Shown here: positions 21,601 to 32,825 of the stretch, in pieces
Numbering within the stretch: the first letter of the stretch is position 1
How the letters are laid out: every line of letters begins with the position of its first letter
Source: Fistulifera solaris
Taxonomy: Eukaryota; Bacillariophyta; Bacillariophyceae; Naviculales; Stauroneidaceae
DNA length: 64,000 nucleotides
Direction: 5' to 3'
NCBI GenBank assembly: GCA_030295235.1
Contig: AP026130.1
Location: forward strand, 744,001-808,000
Program-made: the position numbers and the translations under genes
Notes under the pieces: model-generated
Seen by the model: the letters and a program-made list of their open reading frames with translations, nothing else
What the model was told of the DNA's origin: nothing
Database searches by the model: none

Positions 21601-22852
21601 GCATGTTCGGCGGATCCGGCTGAGGTCTTAAATCAGGTTTCCACTGATTAGGTTCAAAACTTGTCGCGCTTGCACCGGGGCTTGGATCGGAATCTGGACG
21701 AGTGTGAATGGGAGATTCTGAAAGGTTGCCAGCTGGTGTGGGAGGCCGCATGGTTGTGCCGTCATCCATAATATTTGTCGCGTCGTTTGTCAATGGTTGA
21801 TACATTGCCTCTTCATTCTCTGTTCTCCTTCCGACTGGCGTCATGCTGCGAGAGCGTGAACCAAAATTTCGAGTTTCATTTCTTAGTGTAACGTGCGGTG
21901 ACCGCGCAGGTGACGCCGCCCGAAATTCACATGGACTTGAATCTTCTTGCAATCCAGGTCTAGGAGAAGAAGCCCGAGATGGAGGTCTGGGAGAAGATGC
22001 ACGAGACGGAGGTCTAGGAGAAGAAGCACGAGACGAAAATCTGGGAGAAGAAGCCCGAGATGGAGGTCGAAACGATGTATCGATCCCATCGTCGCTGTTC
22101 GGTCTTAAATGTGTTCGAGTCCCACTATCACTCACTGAAATCTTTTCACGTAGATGTGTAGACTCCGGCAGCTGGCTATGCTGCGAAACGTACGGTGACC
22201 GACAAGCAGCTCGCAATTCACGTGAGTCGTCCAAGTCTTGCAGTCCAGGCCTTGGTGAAAAGGTGCGCGATGGTGCCTGTCTTGTTATTTTGGGGCTTTG
22301 CTCACCGGACAGGGGATCGACGATGGTAGGCGATCGACGGCCAAGATTGATTGAGATCGGTTCTTCCCCTACATTTTTGTTTCCGTTAGGACTGCTGGTA
22401 CTGAATGGCGAGAAATTGCGCTGTTTACCGAAACTATTTGCTGGGAATTTCGATTGGAGATTCTCTGTACTTCCATCGCTGCTATTATTTGTGGAGGCCT
22501 TGAATGGCGATCTACCGGCCCCATTTGTCATGTTAAAAGCACCGTTCGTATTACTGGGCTCTCGTGCTGTCAGAGGAAAAACTGGAGAAGCGGATAAGTT
22601 GTCAATGGATCCTCGAACATCGCGAATCGGAGTCTGCGCTTTTGTCTCTGCCTCATGACTCCCAGAGCGAGTCTGCTCAAGATGTAACTGCTGAAACTGC
22701 ATTGCTAGCTGCTTATAAGCAGATTTGTTCATGTCCACACCGAGTTTTTCCCGTAGCGCCTCCGCAAGCAGGTCGATCCGTTCATCATCGGTTGGATGGT
22801 TCGTCAAGCGGATGGATTCCATGAGGGAGCACAAGTCGTTTCCTTCCGCCAT
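18604..22852 (-). CDS. large TPR-DnaJ co-chaperone with nucleoporin-like FG N-terminus
   Basis: One gene of about 1,415 residues, broken only by an extra G in a G6 run at 19510-19515 (after DKEDLPR). Removing one G gives an exact multiple of three. Order: short helical N-terminus; about 650 disordered residues with Ser/Arg/Pro repeats and FG-type motifs (AFTFG, PFTFG, MFTLG); TPR helices starting near residue 745 ([20 protein letters not shown] ... [19 protein letters not shown]); a second TPR block ([20 protein letters not shown]); and a C-terminal J domain with HPD ([13 protein letters not shown]), ending LNRRF. It resembles DNAJC7-type proteins and the long plant TPR-J proteins, and would pass clients to Hsp70/Hsp90. 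The FG-like part suggests nuclear-pore or nuclear contact, which is an inference. Confidence 0.85.
21959..22072 (-). repeat. 30-bp in-frame coding repeat
   Basis: About four 30-nt units within the TPR-DnaJ gene, each encoding a variant of PPSRASSPR. The units are multiples of three, so copy number can change without a frameshift. Arg-Ala-Ser-Ser-Pro motifs are plausible SR-type or proline-directed phosphosites. Confidence 0.75.
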
Positions 22853-23318
22853 TTTCTCGCCAGCTTGCTCTATCCTCTATACCAACTGACTGAACGTAGC
22901 GATTCTTTCAAAATGAGATGTAGAAGACGCCACTTTCAGTGGCAAGTGTTACTCTATGATGCTGTCTCTCGCGACCTTTTGACTTCGACGAGCTGTTGAG
23001 GAAAATGCAAGGCGACCATTTTTGGAGCTGCGCTCTCGCGTCTGTTGTCGGCAGTACGAATTCCTATGTAAGAAAAGCGGGGCAAAAGGAGTGGTACTCA
23101 TTGGTCAGATATAAAAACTGTTCCACGCAATTCTGCTTAAAACTAGCACGTCTTCTCAGTATAAATAGGGCGATCAAAGCCGTTGACATTCTAACAGCTA
23201 ATAAGATGTTTTTTACCTGTGCTTTCTCGTTTCCCTCACCCTTGCGCGAAAAAATGATGGCGGCACGCAACCTCCTTCGACTGCCACCTTCCACGACACT
23301 TTTCATTAATGAATAGTA

Positions 23319-24864
23319 ATGATGTCCCAGACCGTCGCTCGAATAGGACAAAAACAAATTTTCCGTCGACGTCTACTACCAGCTCTTCCCGCTTCAATCG
23401 ATAATAGCTTCAAAGCATCGGCGTTTCCACAACGGTTCTCGTTCCCCTCTCATTATCAGCAACAAAGAATGGTGCAAGGAGTAGCAATCACAAACAATTG
23501 CATAGTAAATACGAACCCAGCCAACGGGGAAATCATCAGCCGGGTACCATGCACCACGAAAGAAGAATTGGAAAGATTATTATCGGCGTCTTGTAGTGCA
23601 CAGCCGCAATGGGCCGCCACTTCCTTGACCGATCGTATTCGATTCCTCCGCAAAGGACTCGAGGCCATTGCCGCCAAGAAAGAGGCATTCATCGACATGA
23701 TCGTTCAGGAAATGGGAAAACCATTTACAGAAGCGCGAGCGGAAGTGGAAGGATCCGTGAGCCGTGACGAATATTTTCGAGTGCTACAAGATGCTCTGGA
23801 ACCCAAGAAACGAGGCAAAAATTGTCAAGTGGTTCGACAACCTTTAGGAGTTGTCGCTATTTTGAGTCCCTGGAACTTTCCTGTTGACGAAATTCTGTTA
23901 CTAGCTTTGCCTGCTCTCGCTTCTGGCAACACCGTTGTAGTGAAGCCGTCCGAAGTTACGCCGGAGACGGGTGCCATGGTTGTGGAAACCTTGTCCTCCG
24001 TTTTACCAGAATACGTCGTGCAGCATGCGCAAGGCGATGGAATTGTTGGGTCGCACATCGTGGCTCATCCTCTGGTTTCCATGGTGGCAATGACGGGGAG
24101 CTCAGCGACCGGGAAGAAAAATACTGCAGTCATGTGCCGCCTCACTTAATATCAAGCGCTTAGTACTGGAGTTGGGAGGTAAAGATCCGATGATCGTATT
24201 TGATGATGCTGATTTGGAGCAAGCTGCCTCGGATGCCGTCACCTATTCATTGAGTAACACAGGACAGGTATGCTGCTCCATAGAGCGCGTGTATGTGGCG
24301 CAGCGTATTTACGAAAATTTTTGCGAGCGCGTTGTTCGACATGCCGAAACTTTCAAGGTAGGAGATGGACGCGATCCAACTGTCAAAGTAGGACCCATGG
24401 TGTCATCTATTCAGCGCGATGTTGTCAAAGAGCATGTCAAGGATGCCATAGAGAAAGGCGCAAAACTGCTGTACGAAAGTCCACCAGTGACGGGAGGTAC
24501 CTTTCATCCGGTGACTGTTCTTTCAGAGGTGACAGATCAAATGAAAGTGTATAGGGAGGAGACGTTCGGTCCCATTGTATCACTGATACCTTTTGATGGC
24601 ACTGAATCGAGTGCGACGAGACTAGCCAACGACAGTCAATACGGATTGGCTAGCTCTGTGTACACGAAAGATCTTGCGAAGGCGGAGCGAGTTGCAAACT
24701 CAATCCACGCAGGTCAAGTTGGAATCAACTGCTATAGCATCGAGAACATGGATGTAGGTTGTCCCTGGGTTGGGCACAAGCAGTCAGGCTACGGATATCA
24801 TTCGGGTCTTGAGGGATTTCAACAATTTTCTGTGCCCAAGTCGATTGTGTTGAAACCGAACTAA
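23319..24864 (+). CDS. aldehyde dehydrogenase, probably mitochondrial
   Basis: About 514 residues with one extra A in the A5 run near 24118 (ATGKK, then ILQSCAASLNIKR), removal of which restores one frame. The first 45 residues are Arg-, Ser- and Phe-rich without acids (RRRLLPALPASIDNSFKASA), like a mitochondrial presequence; an internal Met at about 51 could give a cytosolic form. ALDH hallmarks: PWNFPVDEILLLALPALASG with VVKPSEVTP (NAD(P) and substrate region), MTGSSATGKK (coenzyme loop), LELGGKDPM (catalytic Glu), and NTGQVCCSIERV (catalytic Cys). The closest style is succinate-semialdehyde or general aldehyde dehydrogenase; the substrate cannot be set from sequence. It starts 470 bp from, and divergent to, the TPR-DnaJ gene. 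Confidence 0.88.
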
Positions 24865-24972
24865 TTGGATCGCAGTCTTATGAGGCAATTCATTTGTTGA
24901 TTTCACGGTTTGTGAGTCATGTCTTGTTGGCGACTTCTCGCGTCTAATCCTTCCGGGAGCGATTTTTCATAT

Positions 24973-25028
24973 TCACTATAGTTCCAAAGTGTACACTACT
25001 TTTTCCACGACTGCATTTTAGTCATGAA
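24973..25028 (-). repeat. dispersed hairpin element, copy 2
   Basis: The minus strand reads TTCATGACTAAAATGCAGTC then GTGGAAAAAGTAGTGTACAC then TTTGGAACTATAGTG. The hairpin arms are CATGACT/AGTCGTG. It sits about 110 bp past the ALDH stop codon. Confidence 0.65.
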
Positions 25029-25352
25029 TTTGCATGCGCTCGACTGCTAGGTTATTTAACCTTCGCTCGCTGAGCAAGATTGTTGTATTAAAGTTGTTTT
25101 ACCTTCTGTTTGTGACTTTTATCAAGATTTGCAATGCTACCATCAATTCTTGATGTCGAAGCGGCTCGGAGATCATTAAAATTTGTCAGTACGTGACTTA
25201 ACTCCATCTCAGTCCCGTAACACCATCGTTCCGAGTCTGAGCGTGTGCCTCGAATAAACATTCTGGACGATCGCGAACAACGAACACAAAAGACCATCAC
25301 GTTGCACAAACGCAGAAGAATCAGCATACAATTTGCGATCGATAAGTGTATT

Positions 25353-25769
25353 ATGAGTAGTAACATTCCAAGTTCGAGTAGCCCCACTGCTGGATCGAAT
25401 AGTCTTCCCGCGGGCGAGCCGAATCAAGGAAGGAGTAGCGTGGCAACCGTAACCGAAACGGTCACAGCGACCCCCAGCGAGCAAACCGAAGTTCTTCGAC
25501 TCACACTAAGGGCTCCACCTTCGGTACGGTGGGATGAAAGCATTGTAGATAATGAAGGATTAGGACGCAAGTCATCGAAAAGATGCTGCATCTTTCACAA
25601 GCAGCGGGCTTTTGGGGAGAGTTCAACAGATTCCTCAGATGCTGAATCGGGTGATGATGGGGAAGATGGTGACGACGGCGGAGATAAGGCATCACCCAGT
25701 AAACACCGCAAAATTGCTAGACCCAAGAAGAGTGACAATGTTCCTGATTTTCAAAGATTTCATGCATAG
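25353..25769 (+). CDS. protein phosphatase 1 inhibitor-3 (PPP1R11/YPI1 family)
   Basis: 138 residues from the ATG at 25353 ([10 protein letters not shown]). Longer in-frame readings upstream lack family similarity. The diagnostic stretch is present: [20 protein letters not shown], then [17 protein letters not shown], then [12 protein letters not shown]. This includes the PP1-binding VxW-type motif and the CCI-F-HK and RAFGESS motifs of inhibitor-3/YPI1. The tail is acidic then basic ([10 protein letters not shown]), a possible nuclear signal. The protein binds and restrains PP1 catalytic subunit, mainly in the nucleus. Intact, single exon. Confidence 0.93.
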   Translation: MSSNIPSSSSPTAGSNSLPAGEPNQGRSSVATVTETVTATPSEQTEVLRLTLRAPPSVRWDESIVDNEGLGRKSSKRCCIFHKQRAFGESSTDSSDAESGDDGEDGDDGGDKASPSKHRKIARPKKSDNVPDFQRFHA

Positions 25770-26164
25770 GCGGCTGTTTTTTTCTTCGAAAAGAGATTCA
25801 TCTATAATCTATAAACTATCGTTCTTACCCCCAAAGCCCACGTAGGCTCATTATTGTGTTTAGAGCTTACGTTCGACCTATCGTCCCGTGGCAGATACCT
25901 CTTGCATCTACTTCAACACTTGATCGACCGTCGCTAAGTGAATGTAGAAGCAAGATGTCGATCTCCGTAATCAGCAAGTTCGATTTGCCGCTCTTGTGTA
26001 ATTCTTGCATTCGCTTTTCAAATCAATCAATATAGCTTAGTAAACATCGGTGAACTAATAGATTATTGTTTATATGCGTAGTAAACAAGAGATAGAAAAA
26101 AGTAGGGGGCACATTGACGCCGCTCACACAGAGTCATGCAAAATGTAGTACACAGAAATGTTTG
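25770..26164. other. intergenic, convergent 3' ends
   Basis: About 395 bp between the PP1 inhibitor and bZIP stop codons. AT-rich, with no gene or long repeat seen. It would contain both polyadenylation regions. Confidence 0.5.
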
Positions 26165-28148
26165 TTAGTTTTCGCACTTCACAGCCGGGGCCTTCTCATC
26201 CGAAACACTTTCATCCGAGTCCACATCACCTTTGGAGGCTTCTTCCGAAGAAGAACAGGAAGAGTGGACGACATTAACAGCAGCAGGAACGGAGGCAGGA
26301 ACCGCAAGACGAGGCATCTGCAGCGAATCCAAGATCGCATCAGCGGCTTTGGCAGCTTCGATATCCGCAGAGACGGCTGCGTTACCAACAGCGGGATTCG
26401 ACAAGGCAGCGCAGCGGAATAAGATCTTAGACGTGTCAAATGTCATTGATGCGGAGATCAACTTGTTCGACGCGGGGCTGAATTTCCCTCGGACAACTCC
26501 TTTCAGTGCGAGTTCGCATTGCGCACCCTGATTTCAACAGCAAAAGACTACAATCAGCCAACCGAGTATACAATGTAAAGCATAAAAGCAAGTCCACTTA
26601 CCGCAGCAACTGCTCCGGAGGTCGAGGCTGTCCATTCAAGAAAACCATTACAGTCGTCCATAAAGAAATTCTTTCGATCGCATACAAAGTGAAATGAGAT
26701 GCAAGAACCTTTCACATTCCCGAGCGTTTGAATTAGTGATGCAAATGCACTGGACTCGGCCATGACTTCCGAAACTCCGCTCAGGACTGATTCGGCGATC
26801 ATTTGACCGTTCACAACAGGAACCGTGAACGTAAACTTATCTTCCAGGATAGCCGCCCATCGAGCAAAGTTTGCTTCGTTACGACCACGAAGTTTAAGGA
26901 ACTCTTCGAGCACTCGAAAACGAACTTCGCGCTGTTCCAGTTCCCGTTGAGCCGTTTGGCGCTTTTCCAGCTCGGATGCGTCTCTCTGAGCCACCAGCTC
27001 AGTGAGAGTTCGTTTGAGCTCTTCCACGTAAGCTTTCTTGCGAAGACGGGTGTTGCGTGCATGCTCACGGTTGCGATCGCGATTTTGGCGTGCGCGCTCA
27101 TCGGGCGTCAGGTTCTGACGACGCGCGCGATTGTTACCCTTCGCATCACCTCCATTCACTGACGAATCTGAGGGCGCTTGCGAAGAGTTTGAGCACGCCG
27201 TCACCCAATTATTGCCAGTCAACGCCTTGACATGATCTGTGCTTGTGTCCACTTTGTCGCCACCTAGGATTAGTGGAGCCGACACGACGGTAGTCTCTGG
27301 GGTTTTCGTTGATGTTGCATTCATTATCAAGTTCGTTACAGCCACTTGAGCGATTGCGTGAAAGTCAGCATCGGATTCAACTCTCGACATGGGTTCGTCC
27401 TTGACAAGAGTCGACGGAGCAGCAGGGGCGGCTTTCATGGCGGAAGACCTCGTGTCGTCCGGCTTCAAATTCCCTTTCGGGACCGCAGACACTGCAGGTA
27501 CTTCAGGAAGGTCATCCAAAGGATCGGGCGTATTGCCTTTTGCCTTCTTAGAGGTATCAGGCTTGGCAGCGACCGCCCCTTTCGTCTTCGAAGTCGGTGC
27601 TGCCGAGGCAGGAGCCTTCTTCGAAGAAGTGGATGATACACGTCGAGCTGGTTTGGGTGCTGTAGCTTTTCGTTTCGCTGCTGGTTGCGCAGAAGAAACA
27701 GACGATGCCCTTTTCTTGGTTCCCTTCATTGACGACAAATCGTCAGGAGGGACCGAGTTTCCTTTGGGTTCACCGGAAGGATGTAACAGAGACGTCAAGT
27801 CACTGAAAGATGTAGATGGTCGAAATGCGCCCAATCCATCATCCATAGCAGCAGCTGCGGCAGCAATTTGCACAGCTTCGTCGTTTTCCATGTGGCCATC
27901 GTGACCGACTGGAGAAAGGATGTGGGGGATATCTGAAAGAAGATGTTAGCTGTGTGATAAAGTCAGTGACATTCGATCTTAAACGGCATAAGTATCTTAC
28001 CATTCGAATTCCCATCATCCGCTGCAGAAGTGTTGTAGATGTCGATCAATTCGTCCCCAAATAGTTCTCCTTCGAAAAGATCCGAAGTAGAGACAATAGT
28101 GGGCAGAGAGACTCCGTTGCCGTCAACAGATGGCCACTCAATGGACAT
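26165..28148 (-). CDS. bZIP transcription factor with conserved C-terminal domain
   Basis: Three exons: 28002/28001-28148 (148 nt), 26602-27932 and 26165-26527, with GTAAGA and GTAAGT donors. The phases add up to 613 residues with no indel. The start is the ATG at 28148 (MSIEWPSVDG). Exon 1 joins in frame to DIPHILSPVGHDGHMENDEA, so the Met at 27891 is internal. A Lys/Ala/Ser-rich linker leads to the basic region (NRDRNREHARNTRLRKKAYV, N-x7-R present) and a leucine-zipper-like coil rich in Glu/Arg. A compact domain follows (FARWAAILEDKFTFTVPVV ... FFMDDCNGFLEWTAS ... LALKGVVRGKFS), reminiscent of an NTF2/SnoaL-like or PAS-like fold. The family assignment of that part is a guess. The tail is Ser/Glu-rich. 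Confidence 0.88.
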
Positions 28149-29874
28149 GATCGATGAATGAGTCGAGGATGTTATTTGAAACAGTGCGATTTGCGTGATG
28201 TTTGAAACGATTTTAAGGAGAACCGAAGGGAGATCTTTGGGGTTCCCAAATTCGCGTATGTAGCAAGTAGTGGAAGTTTGTTTTCGTTTTAAATTAGAAT
28301 GGTCCAGCAAGTTTTGTTCTTTCGGCTTAGCAGGCGTTTGCTGGGAGATTTCTGTTAAGAGAAAGGTAAAGTCGATTGCAAGTTAGATAAAGTGGGTGAA
28401 AATGGACGCGAATCTACGCATCGAGAAAGTGTCTCTGAAGATTCAACCTCGGCTAACACGATACGTTCCTCATCTCACGAAAAATGATATCAGGTACGCA
28501 AGCAATCATCTACTAAAGAATAGCTGAATGAACGGGACGACTTTGATCGAACAAAATTGCTTCAATATTATGTCAGTTGATGGTTCGTGGGAGGACGCCG
28601 AGCAGGTTTCTACGTGAACGCAATGAAATCGACAGAGGCCTACGACAAACTTACACTTTCAAACAAAGAGGCGGAAAGCGGCGTGTGATGAGGAATTAGA
28701 GTGATGAATGAATGGAGTGAAATGATGCTAAGCTCATGAATTAGCTGTTGCCTTGCTAACTCCGGCTTCTTGATGGGTGCGATGTGGTTCAACAAAAACA
28801 AGCTCTTTTTTTATGCAACGGCGTTGCGGCGTTTTGTTGTGTAGACGGATCGGTTCGATTGCCGTCTGTAGAAGCCACGTAGCATTTGTACGGAGAAAAT
28901 GATCCAGATTTCGAGTGAAAATGATTTCTTTCCCAAGAGCATGACTGCGTGTACTTCGAAATGACGTTTTTCAGCCGAGACCGTCTTTTGTCCAATCAAA
29001 AGACACCAAGACATCAAACAAAGAATGCAATTCGGTTTTTTGTCTGCATTTCTACTATTTAGGTATAGACAGAGCGAATTTTAGAACCAAAAACGAAGCT
29101 ATACACTCTTACTGTAGTTTACCTCCGAAAGGTAATGCGACAAGGTGGACAAAAAGTGACGAAACTTCACTATCACTTGTTTAGTGCTGATGTCATTTTT
29201 GCCACATACCTCAAAACAATGGCCCAGAATGTGGGACAGTGGAGAAACTCATTTCTCCCTGGATATCGTGGTCCAATCAAATTTCACCACGATCACGATT
29301 ATGTACACGTCATCAATTCCATCTTCATCATCCAGGGAGAATTGCCTCGCCTTCTGACCGGAACAGGTTGACGTTAAATGAAGAAGATGAAACTGCACCT
29401 CTTCCAACCGCTACTTCAACATTCGGTGTCTGACTCACCTTACCAATGTGTTTTGCAATCCAACCTCCATCCCTATCCTTATCTCGTGTACTCTTTGTTC
29501 AAGCTTGAACTTCAAGACGATTTGTGATTAGGTACCGGTAGGTCTCGTAAGAAGTCGTACCAGCGTTATAGAAGATTCATGTTTTGAAGTTGTAGATCTC
29601 GTTTTGTCGGGAAAGAAACCATAAATCATCGTCAATGTCAATAACTAGATTAGGCTCTCTAGAGAGCTAGAGAGGAGCTTTGTGGTATTCAACGAATGTT
29701 AGTTGACGATGATCTCGTACTCGACTGAGAAACAAAGCAAAATAGACAGCCGACGGTAGAACGGCAGCTTGCTGCTTGTCAAAACAATCGTAAGACAGGT
29801 CAGAACCGAGAGAAAGAAAGTCTGCGACTAGATAAAAGGAATCGTGTTATCAGCTGCGAAGGAATGAGACTTAA
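28149..29874. other. long intergenic region, no supportable gene
   Basis: About 1.7 kb upstream of the bZIP gene. Frames of 60-80 codons exist (for example near 28800-29010 and 29135-29370) but have no family features, start context or codon pattern to support them. No tRNA or repeat array was recognised. It likely holds the bZIP promoter and 5' UTR. Confidence 0.5.
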
Positions 29875-32227
29875 CTAAGTACCTAAAAGAGCTTCTTCGA
29901 GTCTCTTCACCCACGTACTCTCCACTTTCTGATTGATCCAGCAATTGCAAAAACTTCCTGATTCGTCGACAAACAGGTTTTCTTGGTGAATAGTGTCATT
30001 GAATATCGTTGACTCGGGACAAACTCGACCCACTCCGCAGCCACGATACTGTTTGCCACTTCGGCAGTTAGCACTTCTTGTCATCGTTTCATAAGGTAGC
30101 ACAGATTTGGTATGCACCAGCACACCCTCATTCAGCTCATCCAAGAATCTGTCACCCCATTCGTAATCATTAACGCGACGAGAAAACGGCCGGTCATTGC
30201 CGTAGATCCAGTCTTTGTGGTAGCGGGCAATATCTGTCGTTATTGTCGAGTAATGGACAAAGTGACTGAGCACAAACGACGGTTGGTAAATTTGCTTCAT
30301 GGCTCTGGCGAATCTATCTGGTCGCGGAGGCTTGATGTAATCGCAGTTGTACACGCGTAGAAATGTTTCATTTCTTCTGGGCACAAGACACGGATCAAGA
30401 GGATCTTTCCGTTTTCTGTGCGGTTCGATGTTGCAATCATTTTGGTCCGCCAATTCTTCCATCAAGTCTTCGCGTGGACGGCCTCTGCTGCTTTTCATTT
30501 TCAACACTTTTGTTTGTGGAGATGATTGCATGATATTAGTTAAAAGATCTTTCCAGGTACCATTAATCATGGGAACCAGGTACTCGTCTGTATCGATGAA
30601 CGCCATCCAATCCGTGGAAGGCCCGTATCGCTCCCGGCAGCTGCTTTCAGCCGCATACTAAAGAAAACGCATTGCAACCTGTGATGAGGACGATGTATCC
30701 CATGAAGCTATAGCTGATAACAAAGCATCATTGCGCTTACCTGAGAACTACGCTCACCCGGATTCTTATTGTTTGGACGATTGTTGTTGCAAACTTTAAA
30801 GGGCCATGGGTGATACGTCACAAAATCGGGAAATGCGTCCGTAATTTGCTTCAGAGATGTATTAACTTCATCGTCTGCAACAGAAATCTGACTATTGTCG
30901 TAGATAACAATGTGATCAACCCCAGCTAATTTGTGGAAAACAATCCATTCACGCAATCGCCCTGGTGCGTCATTCACCGCGATTCGATCACCGCGCCGAT
31001 GATAGGAAGAAGCAGTCCACGTGCACAGGACAAGGGTATTCCGTTTATCTATACTCGTGTCGTGTTCCTTTTCTGCAATTTGATGACTCGATGGATTAGA
31101 TGCGTCGGAGGCACAAATTGGTAGATTCGCGATACGTCCTGAATCAACCAGTTCTGGCAAAAGTGACTGTCACCGAACGCTTTCACGGTGTCAAAAGCTT
31201 CAAGATGCAAAGATTCATCATGTCCTACATGCATCTCTCCAAGAAGGCGCTCTCCGTGGCGTGCTGGGGTTCGAATGGGAATCAAGTCCATCCAGACACT
31301 AGGTTGATCCTTATGTAACTTCATAGAGTTTCGAAACAATTCGGGCACGGGGCATGAGAACAACAACTGCGAGAATTCAAATAATCCAACATCCGGACCC
31401 TTAAAAGAAAACATACTTTGTTCGCGATGCTTTCGCCAATTGATGTATTCGTAATTGAACGGGTATTCCGAGAAGGAGATTTCTGAATTGCCTTTGTCGT
31501 CGTGAAATCGACAAATGAAACGGGTTTCCAACACAGTAGCTTCGTCCAGAGAGGACAATAGATACTTATTATTTCCCACGATTTGGATCGGCACGGGTTG
31601 AAACAGCGCCATTTGAGGCTCCCAAAATTTCATTGCCGATTCTTTCCCGTGCCCCGTATCGCACCTCCGTCGATTTTGCGCCACAAACTTCACCGCCCAG
31701 CTCTTGTTGTTACCAATACTCGTATCTACAAAATAGTCGTGAATCCAAGGTAAGAACGGATCCGACTCGGGAAATTCGTCCGTGGGAAACCGTATCAGAA
31801 AGCCGTTGGTGCAATTGACACCTGCCTGTGAAAATCCTATTTTCTGCAAAATATCCGCACTTGTTTTGCGCATCGGAAGAGGCTTTGTGTCGATCATGGT
31901 GCTAGGTGGCTCTAAATAAAATGTGAGGATTTTCTTGTCGCTTGGATCCGAAGGATGTTCTACTTTCGCCTGTTCACTATTCGTTTGGACTTGCATGTTG
32001 TTGACGATCATGTTCCTTTCGTTCTCCCGACGACCCATGTCATAATGTCCCTTATCTGCTGGAACTTGCTCTTCCGGTTCTTGATAATATATCAGTGTAG
32101 CGTTGAGATTCATCCATGCCAGAAAGCAGACTAGAAAAATGCCAGCGGTACATCTTCGCAAGCAGAAACGAAGACATGCCGTCCTCCGCAGGAGTCCTCG
32201 TCGTGCTTTCTGAGCGGGCAAACCCAT
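29875..32227 (-). CDS. GT92 (DUF23) family glycosyltransferase, copy 1
   Basis: Exon 1 is 30741-32227, the intron 30658-30740 (GTAAGC...TTTAG), and exon 2 29875-30657, giving about 756 residues. It is a type II membrane protein: short basic cytoplasmic tail, then a membrane segment (CTAGIFLVCFLAWMNLNATL). The lumenal part has WIHDYFVDTSIGN, FVAQNRRRC and CPVPELF blocks. The catalytic GT92 region shows WTASSYHRRGDRIAVNDA, VDHIVIYDNSQ, CNNNRPNNKN, GERSSQ, and across the splice DWMAFIDTDEYLVP (DxD-type), then FVLSHFVHYSTIT. One missing T in a T4 run near 31155 (after GDSH) shifts the frame; adding it makes exon 1 exactly 496 codons. A Golgi role in glycan or polysaccharide synthesis is inferred. 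Paralogue at 45.4-47.7 kb. Confidence 0.85.
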
Positions 32228-32825
32228 ACTGCATGATAATTAGCACTGCGTATAGTCTTGAGAAAAGGACAGCAAGCGATATGAATTTGGGGAGGACCAC
32301 GAAATGATATCAACAAAAATGAGTATGTCATTTTTCGATGAGGCCAAATGAAAACAGAAAATCTGATTATTTGCTGTTTTTCTGATCAACAGAAAATTTG
32401 GGAGTGTGGTGTTTTCACGTCCACAGACGATCTAGAAAATGTGGGAATGTGGAATGTGGTCTTTCACCTTCACAGAAAACCTGGGGATGTGGTTTCCCAC
32501 ATGCTGAGAAGATGTGGGGATGTGGTCTTTCACGTCGACAGAAAATGTGTGTATGTGGATTTTTCACGTCCTTGGAAAATGTGCGGGTACGTAGTATTTG
32601 TTTATCTCAAGTACACATACTGGTAAAATCTGGAGAAGTGGTTACCTCAAGTACACAAAATTTCTGGGGACGTCTGCATCAACGATCACCGTAATGGCCG
32701 CAACACGCTCCATCTGCCCTCTGCTTTGCATTTCCTTACCTATTGTTCCATCATTGTTCAGTCTATCCTTTGTTCTCTAGCAACTTTTATTTGCAAATCG
32801 TCAAAGCAGAAGTGTTATTGCAAGA
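32228..32825. other. intergenic region with minisatellite
   Basis: Between the divergent GT92 and SNF8 genes. About half of it is the repeat array described at 32385-32680. The short frames crossing the array are repeat translations and not genes. Confidence 0.6.
32385..32680. repeat. degenerate minisatellite, about 34-40-bp unit, about 8 copies
   Basis: Successive units carry (A)CAGAAAAT(G/C)TGGGGATGTGG and end in TTTCACGTC: for example at 32390, 32435, 32475, 32508, 32540 and 32572. The last units decay to AAGTACACA words. The reverse complement matches the 60.07-60.33-kb array (CCCACATTTTCTGG...ACGTGAAA) and shares ACAGAAAAYCTGGGG with the 12.2-kb array. Confidence 0.8.

Noticed and set aside
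21843-22658. 271-codon frame antisense to the TPR-DnaJ gene
   Set aside because: Its Glu/Gly/Asp repeats are the complement of the PPSRASSPR coding repeat; no independent support.
28789-29371. Several 60-80-codon frames upstream of the bZIP gene
   Set aside because: Overlapping on both strands, no domain, and no codon pattern unlike the surrounding non-coding DNA.
32385-32680. CRISPR-like spacing of repeats
   Set aside because: Units are contiguous and degenerate with no unique spacers, in a eukaryotic nuclear context; it is a minisatellite.
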